Of a stretch of DNA of 33,325 nucleotides, positions 5,436-12,207 are shown one piece after another; positions within the stretch are counted from its first letter, which is position 1; every line of letters begins with the position of its first letter. The notes beneath the pieces are model-generated. The model made no database searches. It worked only from the letters and a program-made list of their open reading frames with translations, and was not told where the DNA came from. The position numbers and the translations under genes are program-made. The stretch is from CAZVWH01 sp964631175 (GTDB taxonomy: Bacteria > Planctomycetota > Phycisphaerae > Sedimentisphaerales > Anaerobacaceae): the NCBI GenBank assembly GCA_964631175.1, contig CAZVWH010000024.1, forward strand, positions 1 through 33,325. The letters are read 5' to 3'.

Positions 5436-8192
5436 ATGAAAAAGTACGGTAAAGGATATCCACTTCTGAAAGCCCTTTTGGACGCATTGATTGAAGCGGC
5501 ACCAAATTGGGCAAAAGCACCGGGTAAGTTTGTATCCTCTTTATCTGAACAACTAAAAAGTCAAGGAGAGCAGAAAAATAAGCAACTTGAACAGGAGATA
5601 AAGGGTATTTCAGAAGATAAATTGCAAGAGATTATCAAGGAAGCCGGATATGAGCAAAAAGAGGATATTGAACTAATAGTTGGAAAAGTTAAGTTAATTC
5701 CTGAGATTTTGCGAACCCTTGATTATCGGTTCGATAGAATTGATGAGGCACATGAGGAGATTAAATCGCTTTTGCTGCGAAAACAACCGATTCTTCAGTT
5801 CCCCTTTCCTCCGAGTCTGCATAACCAGACGCCGCCTGAGGAGAATTTTGTAGGACAAGAGAAGCATCTTGATACTATCACGAGTTGGTATAACAGTGAG
5901 GAAGTGCGGATTGGGGCATTGATTGGTTGGGGCGGCGTAGGAAAATCAGCTCTCGTGCGAAAGTGGTACGATAACCTCGAAGATAATAACATCAAGCCGG
6001 ATGGTATCTTTTGGTGGGGTTTTTATCGTAATGCATATCTTGAACAATTCTTAAACGCCCTTCTGCGATATGTCAGTGGCGGCCAAATTGAGCCGGATAC
6101 TATAAAGAGCACCTGGGAAAAGACAGACAGGATAAAGGAATATATTAGCCAGGGAGCCTACTTAATCATACTGGACGGCCTTGAGGAGATGCAGAAAGGC
6201 CAGACAAGCGGCGATCAGTTCGGCTGCATGGAGCATCGGGAATGCGCCGATATGCTGAAATATTTGGCGGATACAAAAGGTGATGGATTGTGCCTTATAA
6301 CGACCCGGTATCCACTGACAAATATCAAGAATTATGAAGGCTCGGTATATCAAAATATAGAGGTAGAGCGTTTAAGTATTGCCGATGCCAGAAGCTTGTT
6401 CAAAAAGGTCGGAGTTAAGGGCGACCAGGAGGAGATAGACTCGGTTATAGAGGAATATGATGGACATGCCTTGAGCCTGATGCTTCTATCGAAGTACCTT
6501 GTCGAAGATTTTGCTGGTGACATAAAAAAGGCAAAGGAAATACCTCCATTTTATTCAGATAAAGAAGCCGGCGGCAAGGCCCACCGAATCCTTCTATGGT
6601 ATGCCAAACAGCTCACAGACCAGCAGCAGGCATTTATGAAGATATTCTCCCTCTTTAGAAGAGCGGTCAGCGAGAAAGATTTTCAAGGTGTATTTCGAGC
6701 CGAGATGGAGACCGAAGTGAATCAGGCATTGATAGAAATGACCGAATTCGCATTCAAACGCATGGTAGATAACCTAGTTGACAGGCGGCTCATCTCAAAG
6801 GCACAGGACAATACGTTCGCTACGCACCCATTGATAAAGAACTACTTTGAATCCATATTTGACAAGGAAGATAAGAAGCTTTGCCACAAACGCATCTATC
6901 AGTATATAGGCGAATATGCGCCGAAGCTTCCTGAGACTTTAGAGCAGATGCAGCCATTATTTGAGCGGATTTATCACGGTTGTGCCGCCGGGCTTTATAA
7001 TGAGGTTTTGGGGGATGTTTATTGGGAGAAAATAAAAAGAAGAGAAGAATTCCTTATTACACAGAAACTTGGTGCATGGGAAACCGACCTATCTCTTGCT
7101 AAAACCTTCTTTCCGGAAGGGAACCTCTCTAAGATACCACTTGTAAGTAAAAGAAAAGACCAAAGCTGGCTTCTTAATGCAGCAGGACTGGCACTTCTTG
7201 CAACAGGCAGGCCGAAAGAGGCGGAAGAACTGTTGAAAGCAGCAATTGAGTTATATATTCAAAATGACAAAATCGATTTCGCCTCTGCGGGTTATCAAAA
7301 CTTAGCTGACCTTCAATTTCGAACTGGTGACCTTGGGTCTGGGCTGGATAGTTCCAAAAAGGCACTCGTAATGGCAGAAAAAGCAGAATCCGATGAGGAA
7401 ACTTGCGATTCAAAATCCTATCTTGGCTGGATAATTTATCTTTTGGGTAAAAGCGAAGAGGCGGAAAAAGAATTCCATCAGGCGGATGAGCTTTGTATAA
7501 AGAATACAGATATTCGACTTTACGGTTTTTGGGGGGTTATATATGCTGACTTTCTCATATCAATTAGGAGAATTGATGAGGCCTTTGAGCTGACAAGACA
7601 TAACCTTGATATTTGTAAGAGTCAAAATTGGACAAATAGCATTTCCAGATGTCACCGCTGCTTAGGTGCTATTGCAAGGATAAAGGCAAATTATAAAGAC
7701 TCTGAAGGTCATCTTCAAAATGCCCTTGAGATTGCTCGTAAGATTGGTGTGCCTTTTCTTGAAATCGAGGCCCTGCTTGAGTCCGGCAGGCTGTGGTTAG
7801 ATATAAAAAAATATGAAGATGCGATTCGTTATGCAGAGCAGGTACTGAAGATTTGTGCTCGCACTGGATTTAAGTTTTATGAGCCGGATGCGGAGCTAAT
7901 TTTAGCAAAGGCGTATTTGTCACAAAAAGAGTTTGAGAAAGCCCCTTCGACAAGCCCATTAGGGGCAAGCTCAGGGCGGGCAGAAACCTACGCAAAATCA
8001 GCATACGAAAAGGCCATTGTCATGAAATACCGCTGGGCAGAAGGTGATGCAGCGCATTTGTTAGGAGAAATCTATTTAGCTATGGGTGATAAAGCAAAGG
8101 CCCGAAAGCAGCTAAAAAAGGCGATTTTATGCAGGAAAGAAATTTTAGATCCGAAAGTGAAAGAGTCAGAAAAGCTGCTTGAGAGTTTGTGA
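5436..8192 (+). CDS. STAND-class NTPase (NB-ARC/NACHT-like) with C-terminal TPR repeats
   Basis: A 918-residue signal-transduction ATPase. Residues 1-120 are mostly helical and charged, with no recognised domain. From about 136 (ENFVGQEKHL) the NTPase module begins: Walker A GWGGVGKS (164-171), Walker B LIILDG (243-248), an ITTR sensor near 288-291, and GHALSLML (343-350), equivalent to the GxP/GLPLAL position. A winged-helix-like region follows to about 540. From about 570 to the end there are many TPR-type helix pairs (e.g. GRPKEAEELLKAAIELY, GKSEEAEKEFHQADEL). A repeat-derived insert PSTSPLGASSGRA interrupts one TPR near residue 837. The start has GGAGG twelve bases upstream. STAND/TPR proteins act as ligand-triggered switches in regulation or phage defence. 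The N-terminal effector is unidentified, so the role is open. Confidence 0.85.
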   Translation: MKKYGKGYPLLKALLDALIEAAPNWAKAPGKFVSSLSEQLKSQGEQKNKQLEQEIKGISEDKLQEIIKEAGYEQKEDIELIVGKVKLIPEILRTLDYRFDRIDEAHEEIKSLLLRKQPILQFPFPPSLHNQTPPEENFVGQEKHLDTITSWYNSEEVRIGALIGWGGVGKSALVRKWYDNLEDNNIKPDGIFWWGFYRNAYLEQFLNALLRYVSGGQIEPDTIKSTWEKTDRIKEYISQGAYLIILDGLEEMQKGQTSGDQFGCMEHRECADMLKYLADTKGDGLCLITTRYPLTNIKNYEGSVYQNIEVERLSIADARSLFKKVGVKGDQEEIDSVIEEYDGHALSLMLLSKYLVEDFAGDIKKAKEIPPFYSDKEAGGKAHRILLWYAKQLTDQQQAFMKIFSLFRRAVSEKDFQGVFRAEMETEVNQALIEMTEFAFKRMVDNLVDRRLISKAQDNTFATHPLIKNYFESIFDKEDKKLCHKRIYQYIGEYAPKLPETLEQMQPLFERIYHGCAAGLYNEVLGDVYWEKIKRREEFLITQKLGAWETDLSLAKTFFPEGNLSKIPLVSKRKDQSWLLNAAGLALLATGRPKEAEELLKAAIELYIQNDKIDFASAGYQNLADLQFRTGDLGSGLDSSKKALVMAEKAESDEETCDSKSYLGWIIYLLGKSEEAEKEFHQADELCIKNTDIRLYGFWGVIYADFLISIRRIDEAFELTRHNLDICKSQNWTNSISRCHRCLGAIARIKANYKDSEGHLQNALEIARKIGVPFLEIEALLESGRLWLDIKKYEDAIRYAEQVLKICARTGFKFYEPDAELILAKAYLSQKEFEKAPSTSPLGASSGRAETYAKSAYEKAIVMKYRWAEGDAAHLLGEIYLAMGDKAKARKQLKKAILCRKEILDPKVKESEKLLESL
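7943..7982. repeat. In-frame palindromic repeat insertion in the STAND gene
   Basis: CCCTTCGACAAG and AAGCTCAGGGCGGGC are the two halves of a common dispersed repeat, here separated by CCCATTAGGGGC. It encodes PSTSPLGASSGRA in frame (about 39 bases) between FEKA and ETYAKSAYEKA, which read as one TPR if the insert is removed. Relatives occur at 16467-16483 and 17124-17150. Confidence 0.7.
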
Positions 8193-8205
8193 TTTATACT
8201 CTACT

Positions 8206-8223
8206 GGTGGGCTAAAGCCCACC
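8206..8223. repeat. GGTGGGC/GCCCACC hairpin after the STAND gene
   Basis: A seven-base-pair perfect stem with loop TAAA, 14 bases after the stop codon. No T-run follows. The same stem sequence recurs in the palindrome at 5212-5230 and, in variant form, after aroA (33222-33239). It is probably a dispersed repeat that may also stabilise mRNA ends. Confidence 0.55.
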
Positions 8224-8330
8224 CTACCTGAACACCCGACGGTTTTTATCGATGTAAATTGATAAAATTTCAAACCTGAAAAAAGTATTTGTTTTATAAT
8301 CTGCTTGGTATTAAAATATTGGTGCTTACA

Positions 8331-8405
8331 CGGGGCGTGGCGCAGTTTGGCTAGCGCGCCTGCATGGGGTGCAGGAGGTCGCAGGTTCGAGTCCTGTCGC
8401 CCCGA
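8331..8405 (+). tRNA. tRNA-Pro (anticodon GGG)
   Basis: A complete cloverleaf. The acceptor is CGGGGCG/CGCCCCG, the D stem GCGC/GCGC, and the anticodon stem CCTGC/GCAGG with loop ATGGGGT (anticodon GGG). The T arm GCAGG-TTCGAGT-CCTGT is perfect apart from a G-T pair, and the discriminator is A. CCA is not encoded. The 3' end is three bases from the start codon of the GIY-YIG gene. Confidence 0.96.
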
Positions 8406-8408
8406 TTT

Positions 8409-8663
8409 ATGGCTTTCCATATTTACATCCTTAAATCTTTCAAAGATGGCAGTCTGTACGTAGGCAGCACACAAAACTTAGCTAATCGACTTAAACAGCA
8501 CAACAATCCGAACAAAAAAACATATACAGCAAAACGAGGCCCATGGAAACTCATGTATAGCGAAAGACACACAACCCGCGCCCAGGCTGTTCAACGCGAG
8601 CGTTTTCTTAAATCACACGCAGGTTCACATGAACACAAACTGTTAGCGAGTAAGGGGGGTTAA
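8409..8663 (+). CDS. GIY-YIG nuclease-superfamily protein (UPF0213-like)
   Basis: An 84-residue single-domain protein. The motif appears as HIYILKSFKDGSLYVGST (the IYIL...LYVG form of GIY-YIG), followed by NLANRLKQHN and RGPWKLMYSERH with the usual Arg. ERFLKSHAGSHEHKLL continues the fold with the conserved Glu region. It is a member of the short YhbQ/UPF0213-type group, whose cellular role is poorly defined. The ATG lies three bases after the tRNA-Pro, so no ribosome site precedes it; translation would need a message processed from the tRNA transcript or an independent start. The frame continues upstream into the tRNA but that part is not coding. Downstream lies a degraded tRNA copy. Confidence 0.85.
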   Translation: MAFHIYILKSFKDGSLYVGSTQNLANRLKQHNNPNKKTYTAKRGPWKLMYSERHTTRAQAVQRERFLKSHAGSHEHKLLASKGG

Positions 8664-8678
8664 GAACATTAAAATGCC

Positions 8679-8730
8679 GGCTGGCGCGGCCCCTGGGGCA
8701 GGTCGTCCGTTCAAATCGGATCGCCCCGAT
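8679..8730 (+). pseudogene. Degenerate 3' portion of a tRNA-Pro copy
   Basis: The segment aligns with the intact tRNA-Pro from the D arm onward: GGCTGGCGCGG, TGGGGCAGGTCG, a T arm GTCCG-TTCAAAT-CGGAT with a pairing stem, and CGCCCCGA as the acceptor 3' strand. The 5' acceptor strand and a proper anticodon arm are missing. It may be an attachment-site duplicate left by an integrated element, or a decayed tandem tRNA. The GIY-YIG gene lies exactly between the two copies. Confidence 0.7.
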
Positions 8731-8929
8731 ATTGATCACAGCAATATCTGATCATTCTTGGCAAAATAAACTTTATCCTGCCTGCCGGGCCATAAAGTCT
8801 TATCGTCAAGATGAGCTATAATGACGGCAAATCTGCTGAAAGACCATACACTACTTTTGGCTTTTGCCAATCGAACACCCGCTGGATTCGGCAAGCTCAC
8901 CACAAGTCTGGATTTTGGATTCCGAATAA

Positions 8930-9946
8930 CTATTCGAAAATTTTGCTCCACTGTCTTTTCTCTCTGCTTTGCCAGTCTCTTCTGTGGTATATATAACTAA
9001 CTATCAAAGGTAGAATACTGGTCGCTTCTGCATAAACCATCTGCTCATAACCGGTATCAACCTTGCCCCAAGAGGATGCTTCCTTAAGAGTGGAGCTTGA
9101 ACAGGCTCCGTCCCTGACGTCGGCAACCGTAATCTGCACAGCGTACTTGTGCATCGGCACCGACTCTCCCAAGATTTCCGCACAGACGACCGCATCCTGT
9201 GCGAAATTCTTGGGCACGCCGCCTCCTATTATAAATAGTCCCGAGACCGGAGATTTGATTTTTATTTCGGTAAGCTCCCTGAAATCCTTAACACAGTCAA
9301 TGGAAACGTGACTGCTGGGATTTTCCGCCTGATGCTTTACAAGCCCAAAGCCGGCGCTTGAATCGGAAAAAGCAGGACAAAATACAGGAACATTATTTTC
9401 GTAGGTCGCCTGAACAAGAGAATCCTTTTTGACAGCATTGCCGAGAAGATATTTGCCCATCTCATTAATAAATTCTCTTGATGAATATGGCCTCTTCTCT
9501 AAGGAATCGGCAATCTTTTTTATCGTATTGTCACAAATCTGCAACTGTTCTTCGTCGATGAAGGTGTCATAGATTCTGTCTATATAGAGCTCTCTAAGCT
9601 TTCTGTCATCGACTTGAGGACTTCCTTTATAATGCTGAAAACCCAATGCTTCAAAAAAGTCCATATCAACAATTGCAGCACCGGTGGCAACAACAACATC
9701 GACCATATTATATCTGACCATGTCGGCATAGACTTTCATACATCCGGCTGCGCTGCTGCTCCCAGCTACGCACAAGATAATCGTACAATCCTTGTCCTTT
9801 ATCATCTCACCGAAAATATCCGCGGCCCTGGCTGTATCTCCGGCTGTAAAGGACATATCTCTGAAGCCATCGATTATTTCAGAAGAGTCAAAAGATGTTA
9901 TGTCGATGTGTTTGACAGGCTCTTTCAGAAAATCTTTCTTTTCCAT
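8930..9946 (-). CDS. Deoxyhypusine synthase-like polyamine enzyme
   Basis: A 338-residue NAD-dependent aminobutyl-transferase family protein. The family signature is present: AGSSSAAG near residue 61, VVVATGAAIVDMDF (85-97), HVSIDCVKDFREL, and GGGVPKNF with the presumed catalytic lysine at 246, then SSWGKV. The canonical DGSDSG loop of eukaryotic deoxyhypusine synthase reads DGACSSS here. Bacteria lack eIF5A, so such proteins probably use a small polyamine acceptor, for example to make homospermidine; that product is inferred. The gene begins one base after the agmatinase stop, so it is translationally linked to putrescine formation. The start is ATG at 9946. Confidence 0.88.
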   Translation of the reverse strand: MEKKDFLKEPVKHIDITSFDSSEIIDGFRDMSFTAGDTARAADIFGEMIKDKDCTIILCVAGSSSAAGCMKVYADMVRYNMVDVVVATGAAIVDMDFFEALGFQHYKGSPQVDDRKLRELYIDRIYDTFIDEEQLQICDNTIKKIADSLEKRPYSSREFINEMGKYLLGNAVKKDSLVQATYENNVPVFCPAFSDSSAGFGLVKHQAENPSSHVSIDCVKDFRELTEIKIKSPVSGLFIIGGGVPKNFAQDAVVCAEILGESVPMHKYAVQITVADVRDGACSSSTLKEASSWGKVDTGYEQMVYAEATSILPLIVSYIYHRRDWQSREKRQWSKIFE

Positions 9947-9947
9947 T

Positions 9948-10856
9948 TCATCCTCGTCTCGACTGAGCTCGCCGAAGTCTAAATTTATAGCTTAAGAGTT
10001 TGTAGATTAGCTTTGCCGTCAGGAAATCCGGTGCTTTATTTTTCTCATTCGGGCACAGCTCAACCACATCAAAGCCGACAATGTCTCTATTATCAGAGAC
10101 CGCCTTTAGTAGTTTTAGCACATCGTACCACAACAATCCTCCCGGCTCCGGCGTTCCTGTGGAGGGCATTATTGAGGGGTCAAAAACATCCAAATCGATT
10201 GTAACATAGACTCTGCCCGTCAATTTCGAGATAACTCTTTCAATCCAATCCCTGCTTGAATAAATATCTTCCGCAAAGAAAACGTTTGCCCGCTCCATAA
10301 GCTCCTTCTCAGAATAGTCCATACTTCTGATACCCACCTGCACAATAGGACAGGCCCCCCGCTTGGCGGGAGCCTGATGCATCTCTTTCACTCTGGCCAT
10401 CACGCAGGCGTGATTATATTTGGAGCCATTGTACTCATCCCGTAAATCACAATGTGCATCAAGCTGCAAAACAGTAATGTCTGGCTTGTTTTCGATGTGC
10501 GCTTTGATTGAGCCGATACTAACCGAGTGTTCCCCTCCCAAGACAACAGTAAATTTATCTTTGTCTAAATAGCCCCGGATTCTTTTTCTTACCGCTTCCA
10601 CCATATTTTCAGGGGTAAGCCTTCCTTCGATGGCTTTATCCGTATATATTCCTTTTCGATAAACTTCCGAGTTCGTCTCTATATCATAAAGCTCCATATT
10701 CGCAGAAGCTCCTATAATTGCTGCAGGACCTTTATCTGCTCCTTTAATCCATGTGCTTGTAGAATCGTATGCAACTGGAACTATAACGATCTTTGCATTT
10801 TTCACGCTGGAATATTCTTTGGGCAAACAACCAAAATTAACTGCCTGTGACACCAT
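9948..10856 (-). CDS. speB: Agmatinase (SpeB, ureohydrolase family)
   Basis: Converts agmatine to putrescine and urea. This 302-residue protein has the full manganese-ligand set: GGEHS (His110), DAHCDLRDEY (Asp133, His135, Asp137) and DLDVFDPSIMPSTGTPEPGG (Asp221, Asp223). Length is normal. Near residues 161-169 the sequence QAPAKRGACP, encoded by a palindrome at 10351-10376, appears as an extra loop between KEMH and IVQVGIRSMD. The gene sits between the arginine decarboxylase, which would make agmatine, and the deoxyhypusine synthase-like gene, which would use putrescine or spermidine. No ribosome site is evident before ATG 10856; the upstream spacer is filled with repeats. Confidence 0.93.
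   Translation of the reverse strand: MVSQAVNFGCLPKEYSSVKNAKIVIVPVAYDSTSTWIKGADKGPAAIIGASANMELYDIETNSEVYRKGIYTDKAIEGRLTPENMVEAVRKRIRGYLDKDKFTVVLGGEHSVSIGSIKAHIENKPDITVLQLDAHCDLRDEYNGSKYNHACVMARVKEMHQAPAKRGACPIVQVGIRSMDYSEKELMERANVFFAEDIYSSRDWIERVISKLTGRVYVTIDLDVFDPSIMPSTGTPEPGGLLWYDVLKLLKAVSDNRDIVGFDVVELCPNEKNKAPDFLTAKLIYKLLSYKFRLRRAQSRRG
10351..10376. repeat. In-frame palindrome inside speB
   Basis: Nested stems CAGGC/GCCTG and CCCGC-TTG-GCGGG encode the extra residues QAPAKRGACP. The core is nearly identical to the palindrome in feoB (2285-2297). Confidence 0.7.
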
Positions 10857-10904
10857 AAATTCTATGATTGGTAATAGGTAACTGGTAATTGGTAATTAAA
10901 ATTA

Positions 10905-11047
10905 TTGTAACCGTTCACGCAGAAAATAAGGCGTTTTTGTGTCATTGCGAGGCCTTTAGGCCGAAGCAATCTCAAAAACGTACGATTTTAGATTGCTTCG
11001 CTTCGCTCGCAATGACAAAAATGCGGTTTTCCCGTGAACGCTTACAA
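10905..11047. repeat. Nested palindromic element in the polyamine operon
   Basis: The outer arms TTGTAACCGTTCACG and CGTGAACGCTTACAA are inverted copies and continue through GCGTTTTTGT/ACAAAAATGC. Inside lies a second palindrome (10941-11016) with ends GTCATTGCGAGG and GCTCGCAATGAC and arms GAAGCAATCT/AGATTGCTTC. Outside, TTGGTAATAGGTAACTGG (10868) and partly complementary ACCAGTCCCTATG (11056) suggest a third layer. This fits serial insertion of MITE/REP-like elements. It separates the decarboxylase and agmatinase genes. Confidence 0.8.
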
Positions 11048-11092
11048 ATTATTTAACCAGTCCCTATGTGACCAATTATCATTTAACCAATA

Positions 11093-11641
11093 TCAGTCGA
11101 ACAAAAATACTGCTATGGATACTACTGTAGTCCATAGGTTCTTTTTCCCACGAGCGGTCTGCGTTATGCTGGAAGTTCTGATTATCATCCCGCTGGATTT
11201 ATAAACCTGCTCCTTTTCCGACCAGGCTATATTCGGATCAACCTCTATCCCCAGTGTAGTACCCAGCATTTCGGCTGCCAGGTCCTCGGCCATATCCGAT
11301 GCTTCAGCCTTATTCATTCCGTAGTTATGCACCTCGCTTAGGTATCCCCATCTGCTGCTGTCTTTCGGCACAGCAATTCCTATTGACGATGCAATCATCC
11401 TTCCGTGCTCATTCGTATCGGTCCTGGCCATAACACAGTAGCACATCGCTCCCGGAACCAGTTGCTTTAGTCCCTTATCGCAACTAATAATTTTGCAACT
11501 CGGCGGCAGGATCGATGATACCTGTACAAGATTCTGCCGGGCCATACCTGCTTTCTGCAGCGCCTGCTCAAAAGACTTCAGTCGATACTTGTGCTGCCCA
11601 ATTCCTTTAGTGAGAAATGCCTTAGTGGGGACACGATCCAT
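11093..11641 (-). CDS. Pyruvoyl-dependent arginine decarboxylase
   Basis: Produces agmatine and CO2 from arginine. The 182-residue proenzyme matches the PvlArgDC family: GIGQHKYRLKSFEQAL near the N-terminus, and the self-cleavage site VSSILPP at 41-47. There the backbone breaks between Ser42 and Ser43, and Ser43 becomes the pyruvoyl group. GAMCYCVMAR, SSIGIAVPKD, GYLSEVHNYGM and the terminal NLWTTVVSIAVF are also typical. The start has GGAG seven bases before the ATG. It heads the minus-strand polyamine set, although 236 bases of repeats separate it from speB. This type of decarboxylase is more usual in archaea and some bacterial phyla than the PLP enzyme, and its presence supports an alternative polyamine route. 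Confidence 0.93.
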   Translation of the reverse strand: MDRVPTKAFLTKGIGQHKYRLKSFEQALQKAGMARQNLVQVSSILPPSCKIISCDKGLKQLVPGAMCYCVMARTDTNEHGRMIASSIGIAVPKDSSRWGYLSEVHNYGMNKAEASDMAEDLAAEMLGTTLGIEVDPNIAWSEKEQVYKSSGMIIRTSSITQTARGKKNLWTTVVSIAVFLFD

Positions 11642-11808
11642 TTCGATTCTCCATATATTTCTTTAACTTTTTAATTTTCCCGTTACCCATGAGTTTAACT
11701 TTGCCTACCGTGAGATAACTCCGATACAAAATACCAAAATCAACTGATTTTACCATCCTTGACTATACTTTTTCAATATTATGATCATTAAATAATGAAG
11801 AATTTATT

Positions 11809-11938
11809 GCCTTACGTGTGCCTTCTGTTCTGAGGCTGTAGGAGGGAGCACGACTTGAAAATATGGGCCTGGCCATTTCCCTGGGAATCTGGCCCCTCGG
11901 GCTCTTGACCGACGATCTGCGAAACTACACATCTAAGC
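11809..11938 (+). ncRNA. Possible structured RNA (long irregular hairpin)
   Basis: The 5' and 3' ends pair in a broken stem (GC, TTA, TGTG and TTC pairing with GAA, CACA, TAA and GC). An unpaired central region follows, then a strong apical hairpin GGCCA-TTCC/GGAA-TGGCC (11871-11894). This rod with a central bubble recalls 6S RNA, but conserved 6S sequence is not recognisable and the length is short. TTGACT (11759) with TATGAT 15 bases on (11780) could be its promoter. A 17-codon Trp-rich frame (11855-11908) is a rival reading. Confidence 0.25.
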
Positions 11939-12007
11939 ATAACAAGAAAAAACAGTTGAAAAAACAGAGGAAATCATATAACTTGGGAAACGAAGATACG
12001 GGTTTTT

Positions 12008-12079
12008 GCGGGCGTAATTCAGCGGTAGAATGTCAGCTTCCCAAGCTGGACGTCGTGGGTTCGAATCCCATCGCCCGCT
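12008..12079 (+). tRNA. tRNA-Gly (anticodon CCC)
   Basis: Acceptor GCGGGCG/CGCCCGC, D arm ATTC-AGCGGTAG-AATG, anticodon stem TCAGC/GCTGG with loop TTCCCAA (anticodon CCC), T arm GTGGG-TTCGAAT-CCCAT, discriminator T. CCA is not encoded. A run of seven T bases begins at the discriminator and could end transcription. Confidence 0.95.
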
Positions 12080-12207
12080 TTTTTGTCCTTTTAGCGTCAA
12101 CGAACGACAGTATTCATTCTCAGGATTATATTCTATCAGCTTATGTAAGCTGATTTATACTTTCCCGCCTGCGACCTATTATTCGTTTCTTAGCAGATTA
12201 AATTATG

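Noticed and set aside
8364..8408. N-terminal extension of the GIY-YIG gene into the tRNA-Pro
   Set aside because: The codons come from the tRNA 3' half; the GIY-YIG domain starts at the ATG at 8409.
8736..8951. 71-codon minus-strand frame downstream of the deoxyhypusine synthase-like gene
   Set aside because: It overlaps that gene's end, has no recognisable fold and looks like repeat-derived sequence.
11863..12153. Plus-strand open frame of 96 codons
   Set aside because: It runs straight through the tRNA-Gly gene and has no recognisable domain.
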